A DNA stretch of 42,793 bases, from assembly GCA_937928615.1 (NCBI GenBank), contig CALFWI010000078.1:1-42793 (forward strand), given 5' to 3'. The translations under genes were made by a program, and so were the position numbers. The notes beneath the pieces were generated by a model. The model was not told where the DNA came from, ran no database searches, and saw only the letters and a program-made list of their open reading frames with translations. Shown in pieces: positions 1-8,255 of the stretch; positions within the stretch are counted from its first letter, which is position 1; the number at the start of each line of letters is the position of its first letter. This stretch comes from an uncultured Saprospiraceae bacterium. Its GTDB lineage: Bacteria; Bacteroidota; Bacteroidia; Chitinophagales; Saprospiraceae.

Positions 1-955
1 CAATCTCATTCCCAAAAGCTAATAATTGCTCATAGCGAACGCCATCTAATTGCTTGCCGATAAAGGTATCGCTCTTTTCTAAAATCTCATGCTGCTTTTT
101 ACCCCCAAACCATTTAGACACCAAATCTTCTGCCATCACCACACTTACAGGTAAGTTCGTGTAAACATTATTGGTTTTGATTTTTACATACTTGATTTTT
201 GGTCCAACCGTCAAAGCGGTATTAGACGGCAACGTCCAAGGCGTGGTCGTCCAAGCGATGATTCTCACATCTTCGTTAGCATCATCAAAAAGGAAATCAG
301 ACGTTTCATTTTTAGTCACCTTAAACATGGCTACTGCCGACGTATCTTTTACATCTTGGTAAGCACCGGGCATATTCAATTCATGCGAACTCAAACCCGT
401 TCCTGCCGCAGGCGAATAGGGCTGAATCGTCAAGCCTTTGTACAATAAGCCTTTATTATACATCTGCGATAATAACCACCAAACTGATTCGATGTACTCA
501 TTTTCATAAGTGACATACGGGTTTTCTAAATCTACCCAATACCCCATTTTGATGGTCAAATCATCCCACAAATCCTTATACCGCATCACCGTTTCCTTAC
601 ACTTGGCATTATATTCATCTACAGAAATTGTTTTGCCAATGTCCTCCTTCGTGATACCCAATTCCTTTTCTACCGCTAATTCAATCGGTAAACCGTGTGT
701 ATCCCAACCCCCCTTTCGTTCTACTCGCTTGCCCTTCATCGTCTGGTATCGGCAAAAAATATCCTTAATCGCTCTTGCCATGACATGGTGAATCCCAGGT
801 TTTCCATTCGCAGAAGGTGGTCCTTCATAAAATACAAAACTGTTATCTTCGGAACGTTGGTTGACACTTTTGGCAAATACATCTTGCTCCGCCCAGAAGG
901 CTAAGATTTCCTTATCGATAGAAGGCAGATGAAGCGATTTTTCTATTTTATACAT
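1..955 (-). CDS. ileS: Isoleucine--tRNA ligase, N-terminal part (cut by window edge)
   Basis: Charges tRNA-Ile with isoleucine in the cytoplasm. Reading the minus strand from the ATG at 953-955 gives about 318 residues without a stop, running off position 1; the full family length is about 1,100, so roughly 70% is missing. The start is MYKIEKSLHL. The class I synthetase HIGH-type signature appears at residues 54-57 as GIHH, inside EGPPSANGKPGIHHVMAR, which is the form I know from Bacteroidota IleRS. Further class-typical stretches follow: GGWDTHGLPIE, the editing-domain region WTTTPWTLPSN, and GKGLTIQPYSPAAGT-like text. No T-box or other leader is evident upstream; a purine-rich hairpin (985-1021) and a hairpin terminator (1133-1171) precede it. 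Confidence 0.95.
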   Translation of the reverse strand, partial: MYKIEKSLHLPSIDKEILAFWAEQDVFAKSVNQRSEDNSFVFYEGPPSANGKPGIHHVMARAIKDIFCRYQTMKGKRVERKGGWDTHGLPIELAVEKELGITKEDIGKTISVDEYNAKCKETVMRYKDLWDDLTIKMGYWVDLENPYVTYENEYIESVWWLLSQMYNKGLLYKGLTIQPYSPAAGTGLSSHELNMPGAYQDVKDTSAVAMFKVTKNETSDFLFDDANEDVRIIAWTTTPWTLPSNTALTVGPKIKYVKIKTNNVYTNLPVSVVMAEDLVSKWFGGKKQHEILEKSDTFIGKQLDGVRYEQLLAFGNEI

Positions 956-984
956 AACGATTATTTTAGAAAAGAGAGGCGAGA

Positions 985-1021
985 GTAGAGAATAGAGATG
1001 GTTAACGTCTCTATTCTCTAC
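985..1021. repeat. Intergenic hairpin of AGAGAATAGAG words
   Basis: A perfect 14-bp inverted repeat (985-998 with 1008-1021) built from tagagaatagaga words, with extra partial copies on both sides (gagagtagag before, gttctctactctt after). It lies 30 bp upstream of ileS. Similar word-repeats occur at 36231-36275. It looks like a dispersed intergenic palindrome; a role in ileS expression is possible but unsupported. Confidence 0.6.
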
Positions 1022-1132
1022 GCTCTGTTCTCTACTCTTGAGAATGAAGGTGCAAAGATACCTATTTAATTAAAACGAATCCTTACAAAAAAGATGCAAA
1101 TACTAAAAGAAGACTTCTGTCTTGCTGTAACT

Positions 1133-1171
1133 AAAAAAGCGTTGACAAATTTAATCTGTCAACGCTTTTTT
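1133..1171. terminator. Strong bidirectional hairpin terminator
   Basis: A perfect 15-bp stem, aaaaaagcgttgaca (1133-1147) with tgtcaacgctttttt (1157-1171), a 9-nt loop, and A/T tracts on both sides, so it could stop transcription in either direction. It insulates ileS from the block to its right. The rest of 956-1464 shows no gene. Confidence 0.8.
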
Positions 1172-1345
1172 AATCCAAATATCTAGCATTTTCACAGATT
1201 ACGGGTTGAATCCTGAATTATAATAATGCTAATAATTATGTTTGGAGATACTTGCATAGTCATTTTTTATAATGAGTGGACAAATTTAGGGGAAATATAA
1301 TAGAGTTGCAACTTGTTTGTTTGACTTACAATGTATATAATAAAA

Positions 1346-1375
1346 AAGTTCCACTATATTGCTATAGTGGAACTT
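1346..1375 (-). terminator. Hairpin terminator of the 1465-1833 gene
   Basis: A 13-bp perfect stem (1346-1358 with 1363-1375) with a 4-nt ttgc loop. On the minus strand it is followed by a run of six T (complement of 1342-1347). It sits 90 bp past the stop of the minus-strand gene at 1465-1833 and is the likely terminator of that single-gene unit. Confidence 0.75.
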
Positions 1376-1464
1376 AATTTTTTGGGGTCTAAATTAAATA
1401 GCTTATTCTTCTTTGGGGTTTTACCTTTTACGAACAACTATTTATATAAAAAACTAGTATGTGA

Positions 1465-1833
1465 TTAACTTGTTGGAGTATAAGTAGTAAAAGTTACATT
1501 ATTCTGAGCAGTTAAATTAACACTAGGGTCAGAACCGAATATCACAAAGTTAGTAATTGCATTGTTCCAACCTGATGGCATAGAGTCAACTTCCTGATTA
1601 GGAGTAAACAACAAACCTACACCGTGTTTGTTAAAGGCTAAAAACCAAGCACCAGCACCAATTGAAAGAGCACTAATATCAGTACTTTCGTTATTACTAG
1701 TACCAGCCCAATTTATTTGATGAAGATTAGGAACTGTAGTTGGTCCTTGAAAAGTCTGACTTTTGCCTGAATTATTCCCATCACTATCAGAATTATCTTT
1801 ATATACGATTACTGCACCAGTTGGAGCTGCCAT
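1465..1833 (-). CDS. Small protein, possible beta-gamma-crystallin-like fold
   Basis: A 122-residue protein with no signal peptide, membrane segment or cysteine. I do not recognise it with certainty. Its pattern resembles a beta-gamma-crystallin unit of two Greek keys: a first strand AVIVYKDN, an aromatic/glycine stretch SQTFQGPTTVPNL, then STDISALSIGAGAWFLAF, then LLFTPNQEVDSMPSGWNNAITNFVIF. The two loops STDISA and NNAITN sit where the family has its calcium-binding (N/D)(N/D)xx(S/T)S motif, but neither matches exactly. It is a lone gene with its own terminator, in an AT-rich region, followed 800 bp upstream by the sigma/anti-sigma pair. It could equally be an unrelated beta-sandwich protein. 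Coding status is supported by the clear codon structure and the terminator. Confidence 0.6.
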   Translation of the reverse strand: MAAPTGAVIVYKDNSDSDGNNSGKSQTFQGPTTVPNLHQINWAGTSNNESTDISALSIGAGAWFLAFNKHGVGLLFTPNQEVDSMPSGWNNAITNFVIFGSDPSVNLTAQNNVTFTTYTPTS

Positions 1834-2632
1834 AATTAAATTGTTTTTATGCGTCTAAAAAATACATGTTTTTTTAATGGTGTAGATAGTTTCTGCAGCA
1901 ACTACTTTACTCATTGGCGTAGCAAGAACTGTAGTTAGTTAAAGGAGTTCTTTGACTACTTGAAGGTATTTTTCTTCGCATTGTGTTAAAAAATAGAAAA
2001 GAGTTTCTTCAACTTATCATATTGGATATTACTTTTTATTAGCTGGATTCGCTCTATTTAAATAAGTAATTATCTTATATTTTAAATTGCTTACATAGAT
2101 TAGTCCCTTTAGTCTAGAAAAGTGACCCGCTTTTTAATATTAAAAAATATATTTATTTTATTTTTAATAAATTGTTATTTAAATAATTGATAATCAGTAT
2201 ATTAAGGGTTAAGATTTTCATTAAAAAGGATGAACATAAATTAAAGGTTAGTCATTAATTTTAAAATTAGACTGCTTTCTTACTTTCAAATTTATTGTTA
2301 ATCATCAAAGGTGGTATTTAAAAAGGGAGCGATAGGCGAAAATTTATAGGAGAAAGACAGGAATGAAATTGAATTAGTTTAAAAGGTGGGCTTGCTGAAT
2401 TTTGAGTACTCATTTGTAAACACTCAAATAATTAATTCAATTGGTTGATGTGACTTTTTTTAAAAGAAAGAATGGCTGTTGTTATACTAATGGTTGGCTA
2501 AATGAAATTTGACGAGAGGTTATATGCTTAAGTAGCTTGGGTATCTTGCCTAAGTAGGCAAATAGAGCTTGCTGAAAATTATTACTCAGGCTAGAAGCCC
2601 AAGCTACTGTAAAGGCAAAATGATTTTTAATA
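1834..2632. other. 800-bp AT-rich non-coding stretch
   Basis: No convincing reading frame on either strand. The left part should hold the promoter of the 1465-1833 gene (minus strand). The sequence is strongly AT-rich around 2080-2300 with long A and T runs. The only structure I can point to is the imperfect hairpin at 2531-2608. It may be decayed accessory DNA. Confidence 0.6.
2531..2608. repeat. Imperfect palindrome of 'agtagcttggg' type
   Basis: The arms agtagcttggg (2531-2541) and cccaagctact (2598-2608) are perfect inverse copies. The match continues inward imperfectly (tgcctaagt against actcaggct), giving a hairpin with arms near 25 nt. It lies just past the stop of the minus-strand gene at 2633, so it could act as a weak terminator or be a dispersed palindromic element. 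Confidence 0.6.
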
Positions 2633-3424
2633 TTATTCTAGTTCTTTTAAGAGCGCACCTGCCTGCTTAGCATATTTTCCATTTGCTGTAGTTTCAATTA
2701 CTGCTTGTAACCAATTCTTGGTCTGTACAATATCTTCCTTTTTTAAAGCAATCAAAGCCAAGTACCATTGCGCCTGCTGTGTATATGAATGCCCTGTCTC
2801 TTGTCCAACAGTCGTCAAAGCAGTTTCTGCTAAGGAATGTTGGTTGGTAGCGAGGTAAGCTAAACCTTGATAAAATTGGGCAGTTATTAAATCTTCGGGA
2901 GCTAAATTTTTATCGTTGACTAATGGAGATAGCAGCGTAAGTGTGGCAGCATAATCTCCAGCTAAATACTTTTGTTGTCCTTCTGCTAAAGGATTAATTA
3001 AGTCAGTATTGGTAGAACGAATCGTACTCGCTGCAGTATAGGGTTCATACGCATTCGCATATAAGGCCTGTGCATTTGGGGAATTGGTTTGCCCCCATTG
3101 CCACCAACCAACACTTATTAATAGTGCAAAAGAGGCGGCGATTGCTAAGGCATAGAATGGTCGGATTCGACGACTAGGAATTGTTTTTTTTTGAGTAGCT
3201 GTATATTTCGCTCCAAATTCATTCCCCATGTCTTGTAGTAAAGCTTCCATTTGCAATGCTTTTGGATTACCAATGGCTTTATCAACTTCTCGACTTAGTT
3301 GCCAAGTGGTCGCTAGTTTTTTATTGGTCTTTAAGTTTTTTTCAAAAAGTTTTTTATCTTCGGGAGAAAGTTCATTGTCCTCGTAGGCAGTTATTTTTTT
3401 GAATAAATCGTTCTGGTCACTCAT
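2633..3424 (-). CDS. Membrane anti-sigma-like protein with periplasmic TPR domain
   Basis: A 263-residue single-pass membrane protein. Residues 8-45 (ITAYEDNELSPEDKKLF...) match the helical N-terminal start typical of anti-sigma domains, but without the zinc-binding His/Cys set of the zf-HC2 type. A membrane segment spans about 89-110, preceded by basic residues (SRRIR), so the N-terminus should be cytoplasmic and the C-terminus periplasmic. Residues 145-263 form tetratricopeptide-like helices (FYQGLAYLATNQHSLAETAL, WYLALIALKKEDIVQTKNWL). It lies 69 bp downstream of the ECF sigma gene on the same strand, the usual sigma/anti-sigma order. Inferred role: hold the sigma factor at the membrane and release it on a periplasmic protein-protein signal. 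Direct sigma binding is not shown by sequence. Confidence 0.8.
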   Translation of the reverse strand: MSDQNDLFKKITAYEDNELSPEDKKLFEKNLKTNKKLATTWQLSREVDKAIGNPKALQMEALLQDMGNEFGAKYTATQKKTIPSRRIRPFYALAIAASFALLISVGWWQWGQTNSPNAQALYANAYEPYTAASTIRSTNTDLINPLAEGQQKYLAGDYAATLTLLSPLVNDKNLAPEDLITAQFYQGLAYLATNQHSLAETALTTVGQETGHSYTQQAQWYLALIALKKEDIVQTKNWLQAVIETTANGKYAKQAGALLKELE

Positions 3425-3493
3425 GTTTTTTTATTTTATAGCGTAGTTATTTGATAGAGAAGAAATAACCTAACTATTTTATTTGGTTTAATA

Positions 3494-4075
3494 TCAAGCG
3501 TGAAATAGTTGTTTGAACTTATTGTCTGCTTGAATCAATTTTAATAATTGATTTTTGCATTTGTATTTTCGTTTTTTGGCATAGCCAATACTAGAGAAGC
3601 CCATTTGTTTTGCAATATTTTCCATAGACATACCTTTTAAAAAAGACTGCAATACTTGCTGGCAATTAGCGCCTAGTAATTTGAATTTTTCCCGATACAA
3701 TGATTCTTTTGCTCTCCAGAGGATTTCTTCTTCGAAGGTATCTTCAGAGATTAGTTCCAATTGTTCGGGTAAGGATACCTCTTTATTCGATTTTTTTCTT
3801 AATTTTTTTAGCCAGACATTTCGGCAAATGGTATAAAGGAAGGTGTGCAAGCCATATTGTAACACAAAATCAGGCTGTTGCGTTTTTTCATAAATGACCA
3901 TCATGGCATCTTGAAAAACGTCTTTGGCATCATCAATCGTTCCTTTATTATTAAGGATATATTGAGCAATGCTGTCAAAATATTGCGTATAAATTTGACG
4001 AATGACCAAGGGGTCTCCAGCAGCGATTTTTGTTAATAATATAGCATTATCAACTGGGGTTTGAAGATTTGTCAT
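3494..4075 (-). CDS. ECF-type RNA polymerase sigma factor
   Basis: A 193-residue sigma-70 family protein with the two-domain ECF layout. Region 2 covers about residues 23-95 and contains IDDAKDVFQDAMMVIYEK and the aromatic HTFLYTICRNVWLKKLRKK stretch that contacts the -10 element. Region 4 covers about 124-182, with the HTH MSMENIAKQMGFSSIGYAKKRKYKCKNQL. The order CQQVL before the HTH recurs in Bacteroidota ECF sigmas found with TPR anti-sigma partners (family knowledge, not checked here). It directs RNA polymerase to a dedicated regulon, probably including this locus. The TPR membrane protein follows at 3424; the beta-trefoil-like gene and CHAT gene are divergent. The intergenic palindromes at 4172-4218 may be involved in control. 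Confidence 0.9.
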   Translation of the reverse strand: MTNLQTPVDNAILLTKIAAGDPLVIRQIYTQYFDSIAQYILNNKGTIDDAKDVFQDAMMVIYEKTQQPDFVLQYGLHTFLYTICRNVWLKKLRKKSNKEVSLPEQLELISEDTFEEEILWRAKESLYREKFKLLGANCQQVLQSFLKGMSMENIAKQMGFSSIGYAKKRKYKCKNQLLKLIQADNKFKQLFHA

Positions 4076-4119
4076 GTTTACTAAGTTAGAGAGGAAGCTA
4101 AATTATTGCGTAATCAACT

Positions 4120-4127
4120 CAAATATA
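4120..4127 (-). promoter_or_regulatory. Candidate Bacteroidota -7 element for the sigma gene
   Basis: On the minus strand this reads TATATTTG, an exact match to the Bacteroidota -7 consensus TAnnTTTG, about 45 bp upstream of the sigma start codon. I could not find a convincing -33 TTTG at the right distance, so support is partial. Confidence 0.35.
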
Positions 4128-4171
4128 TAATTTTTATATAAACTATTGATTGTAAATATTAAAAAAAAAGA

Positions 4172-4218
4172 TGACCAAATAGGTCACTTTTAAAAAAAGA
4201 TGGTACTAATCAGTACCA
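4172..4218. promoter_or_regulatory. Two palindromes between divergent genes (operator candidates)
   Basis: Two perfect inverted repeats close together: tgacc-aaata-ggtca (4172-4186) and tggtact-aatc-agtacca (4201-4218). They lie between the ECF sigma gene (minus, start 4075) and the gene starting at 4285 (plus), about 100 bp from the first and 70 bp from the second. The position fits binding sites for a dimeric regulator of either unit. No regulator for them is evident in the window. Confidence 0.4.
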
Positions 4219-4284
4219 CGCTAATTAACTAACCGCTTTATTACTTGCGTAAAGTAAACCCTAAAAGCACAAATACTTTTAATT

Positions 4285-5094
4285 ATGCCTGATAGAGGAA
4301 GACGAAGAGTCGTTGTTCAAAAAACAGCAATAGGCGACCCTACTTTTTTGCTACAATTTGCTTTAGAAACCGAAAAAAAAGAAAAAGTTCCGCTTCGTAT
4401 TAATATCAAAATAGGAGAAAATGAGAACAGTCCAGAATTTACGAAAAAAATAAAAGGTACTTTCCCTACCAATAAGAATATTAGGATAATGTGTAGCTAT
4501 TCAGGTAGCTTAAAGCATGTTAGTATTCCTGGTAATGTTTGTCTTAGTTTGTTAGAATCAGATGAAAAAACGGTTAATTCCGAAGCACAGATTTATTATG
4601 ACAATCTAAAAAAAGTGCCAGCGACGACTTTAAGTTTAAAAGAAAAACAAACCGTTCATTTTCATTTTTTAGATGGGAATGAGGATGATTATAAGAATGA
4701 AGTTTTTTTGACTTATAAGGCAAAAAAAAGCGAAGGAAATCGTTTATTCACTAGAGATGTCTGTATTTCTAGTGATTCAGCTAATAAATGGAAAATAGAG
4801 CAAATAAGTCCAGGTATAAAACGATATTGGATAAAAAATAAAAATAAATATTTAACGGCTATTAAGGATAAGGTCTTAGTGATGACTACGAACCCTTCAG
4901 AAGGGAGTGAGTGGGTTTGTCAAGAAGCGAGAACAGAGCGTTATGGTCAAGAAATTTCTATTTATGCGATTAAGCATCATGTGAATAAGACTTACCTTTT
5001 ATGTGATAGTGGAACGGGGAAAGTTTTTTTACAGGAGCATAGTTTACCCGTTTTTCCTTGGTACTTACATCCTAAAGTTAAGAACCCAAAGTAG
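4285..5094 (+). CDS. Unrecognised protein with beta-trefoil-like C-terminal half
   Basis: 269 residues, no signal peptide or membrane segment. The N-terminal half (1-165) is basic and not recognised. It opens with MPDRGRRRVVVQKTAIGD and contains beta-rich text such as VPLRINIKIG. The C-terminal half (about 170-265) shows repeats typical of fascin- or ricin-like beta-trefoils: YWIKNKNKYLTAIKDKVLVM, then WVCQEA, then YAIKHHVNKTYLLCDSGTGKVFLQ and a final WYLHPK. Only about two of the three expected lobes are visible. Such domains usually bind sugars or proteins, so it may be a ligand-binding partner in this block; that is inference. It is transcribed divergently from the sigma gene, has its own terminator (5145-5180), and precedes the CHAT gene. 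Confidence 0.65.
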   Translation: MPDRGRRRVVVQKTAIGDPTFLLQFALETEKKEKVPLRINIKIGENENSPEFTKKIKGTFPTNKNIRIMCSYSGSLKHVSIPGNVCLSLLESDEKTVNSEAQIYYDNLKKVPATTLSLKEKQTVHFHFLDGNEDDYKNEVFLTYKAKKSEGNRLFTRDVCISSDSANKWKIEQISPGIKRYWIKNKNKYLTAIKDKVLVMTTNPSEGSEWVCQEARTERYGQEISIYAIKHHVNKTYLLCDSGTGKVFLQEHSLPVFPWYLHPKVKNPK

Positions 5095-5144
5095 CTCTTC
5101 TTTAACTTGATAAATACGGAGTATTAGCTTGATACTCAAAAAAT

Positions 5145-5180
5145 AAAAGACATTTTGACTGCGGTTAAAATGTCTTTTTT
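5145..5180 (+). terminator. Hairpin terminator after the 4285-5094 gene
   Basis: Stem 5145-5159 with 5164-5178 (one G-T pair), 4-nt loop tgcg, followed by a T run to 5180. It separates the beta-trefoil-like gene from the CHAT gene, so the two are probably separate transcripts or linked by read-through only. Confidence 0.8.
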
Positions 5181-5275
5181 AGGTAGAATCAACCTGTACT
5201 AAATAAAATACAATCTTTTTGTACCTTGAGCTAATTATTACATTCTCCCTACTCCTTAAAGCTCAATTTTTATAA

Positions 5276-8122
5276 ATGTTTAAATCAATTAAACAATTCC
5301 TTTTATTATTATTTATTTTATACGCTACGTTTCTAATCGCACAAAATGATTCAACTACGCTTATTGAAAATACTTTCAAAAAAATCGATACTTTTTACGA
5401 AAGTGGAAATTATGATAGTATCTTAATTTATTCCAAGAAATTGCTCCCTTTAGTAAAGCAGGAAAATAAAAGTCGTGTTTTATTAGAAATAGGAACGGCG
5501 CTCCTTTATCTAGAAGAGTATGAGGAAGCATTAAATTATTATCAAAAGAGACTAGATTATACCTTGACAATTACCTCTGCTGAAAGTGAGGTAATCGGGG
5601 ATTGTTATTATTACCTAGCTTGTAGTCACTATGAGTTAAGTAATTTTAATGAAGCTTTAAAATACTATAAACAATCATTGAATTTAACGCACGATTCGCT
5701 CTCTTTTGCTTTGACCTTATCTGCTATGGCAGGGATTTATTCTGAAAAATCAGATTATGATAATGCGATATCATATGAAGAACAAGCCCTTCATTTTTTT
5801 GCAGTAGATGGAACGCCCGAGGATTTATATAAAAGTAATAATTCGCTTGCTTTATATTATTACATGAAACAGAATTATCAACAAGCATTTCTGTTTTCAA
5901 AACAAGCAGTTTCCTTCTTAGAAGATGAAAAAATTATCAATGCCCCTACTTATAACAATTATGCACTAATTTTAATACAAATTGATGATTTTGAAAAAGC
6001 CGCATTTTATTTACAAAAAGCTTTAGATAGTCCTGAAAAACAATTCTTTGAAGTCACTCAATTCAATCAAGCTTTTTTAGACTACGAAAGTAAAAATTAT
6101 GAAAAAGCACTAACTTCCTTTGAAGAAGTGATTGATATTTACCATAAAAAATACCCTAATGGAAATACAGGTATCGGTAAAGCCTGGTACTACATTGGAC
6201 AAATTAAAGTACTACAAGGGCAAACCACAACCGCTTTAAAAGCCTACCAAAAGTCGTTACAAGCTTTAGTTCCTGATTTTACCAATGATGACCTAATCAC
6301 GCTTCCCAGTCTAAATCAATATTGTCGTTCCCATCGAAATCTATTACGTACTTTAATTGCGAAAGCCAATACTTTAGGAATGGCTTATTTAGCGGAAGAA
6401 GAAATTGTTGGTGATAATAGTAATACCGTATTCGAGACTTTTGACTTAGCGATAGAAATAGCAGAAACTTTGAGGCGAAGTTACAGAGCGGAGGAGTCAC
6501 AGTATTTTTTAGCGGAAGAGACGAAGACCTTATTTGACCAAGCTATAAAATTTAGCCATGAACTTTATCAAGAATCAAAGGAACAGGTCTATTTAGAAAA
6601 AATGCTTTTTTATATAGAAAAAAGTCAAGCGCCTATTTTATTACAAAAGCAGCTGACCAATACAGCGCAATTAACAGGGGGCGTTCCCGAAGCTTTGATT
6701 AAAAAAGAAAAACAATTGGCGGTAGATTTGACGTTTTATAAAAACCAACAAGCCAAAGCCAAAGAAAAAGGAGATACTACAAAAATAAATTTATACAGCA
6801 ATTATTTATTAGAGGGTATACAGGAACTCAACAATTTAAAAGATACTTTACAAAATGAGTATCCCAAATACTATCATTATCAATATGCTACTGTACCTAT
6901 AGATATCGCTACTTTGCAAAATACTCTAGCAGCAGACCAGTTATTATTACACTATTATTCTACGGAATCAATACTTTATACCTTGGCTATTACTCCGCAA
7001 TCAGCAATAGCCATAACACAAGACATAACAGCTATCGAAAGCAGTAGTAAGGATTTATTAACCGCTATTCAAAATCCACTAACAAAAAAATTACCCAACA
7101 AAATAGCTTTTGATTTACTGACCAATGCTGCTGCTCAATTATACGAACGATTAGTGCAACCTGCTTTAGAAAAAATAGCCATTCCTCCAAAAAGATTGGT
7201 CGTTATTAATAATGATTTTTTAACAGAAATTCCCTTCGAAGTTTTGTTAACAAAAACGCCAACTTCGGATGAGAACAATTATTTATCATTAGATTATTTG
7301 ATAAAAAAATATGCGGTTAGTTATCAATCATCTGCGTCTTTATTTGAGCGATTAGCGGTTCAAAAACCTAAAATGGCTGCTAATAAATTACTAGCTATAG
7401 CCCCCTTTGCCAAAAAGGAATCATTAACGGCACAAGCTTTCACTCGGTCTGGTTTTGATAATTTACCGTTTACCAAACAAGAGGTTCAATCAATAGAACA
7501 ACTCTACGAGACGACTGCTTTATATGAACAAGCAGCTACGAAGGATGCTTTTTTAGCCAAAGCTCCTAATTACCAAATCCTACACTTGGCGACACATGGA
7601 GTAGCCGATTTTGAAGAAAAAGCGAACGCACATTTATTATTTCATCCTGAAAAGAATCCAGTTTCCATAAATCATATTTTATATAATTATGAAATACAGA
7701 ACCTAGCATTAAAAGCAGATTTAGCGGTATTGAGTGCTTGTGAAACGGGGGCTGGAAAGATTGATAAAGGAGAAGGTATTTTAAATTTGGCGCGGAGTTT
7801 TTTTTATACAGGTGTGCCTAGTGTCATTATGTCGAAGTGGAAAATCAATGACCAATCTAGTAGTTTGATTATTAAAAGTTTATATCAAAACCTGAAAGTT
7901 AATGATACTAAAGACGAAGCATTGCAGGCAGCAAAAGTCAGTTATTTAGAAAACGAAGCTGATTTAGTAACGGCGCATCCTTTTTATTGGGCAGGATTGG
8001 TGCAATTGGGAAATGCTAAAGCTTTACCTAAGCATTCAAGTAATTTATTTTTTTTAGGTATCAGTACTGGATTGGGGGTATTATTACTTTTATTTTGGCA
8101 GTTTTTTAACAGAAGGTCTTAA
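5276..8122 (+). CDS. Exported TPR-CHAT protease-like protein
   Basis: 948 residues. A signal peptide (1-22, ending FLIA before Q23) is followed by tetratricopeptide repeats (about 35-340, e.g. YEEALNYYQKRLDY, FNEALKYYKQSLNL), a helical linker (about 340-560), a CHAT domain (about 600-915) and a C-terminal membrane segment (about 921-943) ending in NRRS. CHAT domains are caspase-like cysteine proteases; the catalytic pair is intact: His774 in LHLATHGVADF and Cys822 in LSACETGAGK. The signal peptide plus the C-terminal anchor place both TPR and protease domains in the periplasm, the same side as the TPR domain of the anti-sigma-like protein at 2633-3424. TPR-CHAT genes beside ECF sigma genes suggest a signalling or self-killing role. 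Substrate unknown. Known relatives include HetF, separase-like proteins and the gRAMP/Craspase partner, but no CRISPR genes are present here. Confidence 0.9.
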   Translation: MFKSIKQFLLLLFILYATFLIAQNDSTTLIENTFKKIDTFYESGNYDSILIYSKKLLPLVKQENKSRVLLEIGTALLYLEEYEEALNYYQKRLDYTLTITSAESEVIGDCYYYLACSHYELSNFNEALKYYKQSLNLTHDSLSFALTLSAMAGIYSEKSDYDNAISYEEQALHFFAVDGTPEDLYKSNNSLALYYYMKQNYQQAFLFSKQAVSFLEDEKIINAPTYNNYALILIQIDDFEKAAFYLQKALDSPEKQFFEVTQFNQAFLDYESKNYEKALTSFEEVIDIYHKKYPNGNTGIGKAWYYIGQIKVLQGQTTTALKAYQKSLQALVPDFTNDDLITLPSLNQYCRSHRNLLRTLIAKANTLGMAYLAEEEIVGDNSNTVFETFDLAIEIAETLRRSYRAEESQYFLAEETKTLFDQAIKFSHELYQESKEQVYLEKMLFYIEKSQAPILLQKQLTNTAQLTGGVPEALIKKEKQLAVDLTFYKNQQAKAKEKGDTTKINLYSNYLLEGIQELNNLKDTLQNEYPKYYHYQYATVPIDIATLQNTLAADQLLLHYYSTESILYTLAITPQSAIAITQDITAIESSSKDLLTAIQNPLTKKLPNKIAFDLLTNAAAQLYERLVQPALEKIAIPPKRLVVINNDFLTEIPFEVLLTKTPTSDENNYLSLDYLIKKYAVSYQSSASLFERLAVQKPKMAANKLLAIAPFAKKESLTAQAFTRSGFDNLPFTKQEVQSIEQLYETTALYEQAATKDAFLAKAPNYQILHLATHGVADFEEKANAHLLFHPEKNPVSINHILYNYEIQNLALKADLAVLSACETGAGKIDKGEGILNLARSFFYTGVPSVIMSKWKINDQSSSLIIKSLYQNLKVNDTKDEALQAAKVSYLENEADLVTAHPFYWAGLVQLGNAKALPKHSSNLFFLGISTGLGVLLLLFWQFFNRRS

Positions 8123-8161
8123 GTAATTTAATATGGATAGACCTCCTAGTGAAAAAATGAT

Positions 8162-8220
8162 AAAAATCCGTTGTTCTATAATGTTTTTTCAACAACGAAT
8201 TAAGTCAATAACGGATTTTT
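8162..8220 (+). terminator. Terminator-like inverted repeat after the CHAT gene
   Basis: Outer arms aaaaatccgtt (8162-8172) and aacggattttt (8210-8220) are perfect inverse copies. The loop holds a second small inverted repeat (gttgtt ... aacaac). It ends in a T run 100 bp past the CHAT stop codon. Confidence 0.55.
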
Positions 8221-8255
8221 AAATCTTTATTACTAACGGGATAAAAAGGACATTT

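Noticed and set aside
171-904. Plus-strand reading frames over the first 900 bp
   Set aside because: They lie opposite the clearly coding ileS frame on the minus strand and have no recognisable features.
5276-8122. CHAT protein as a Craspase-type (gRAMP/TPR-CHAT) CRISPR partner
   Set aside because: It has a signal peptide and a C-terminal membrane anchor, and no gRAMP or CRISPR array is present in the window.
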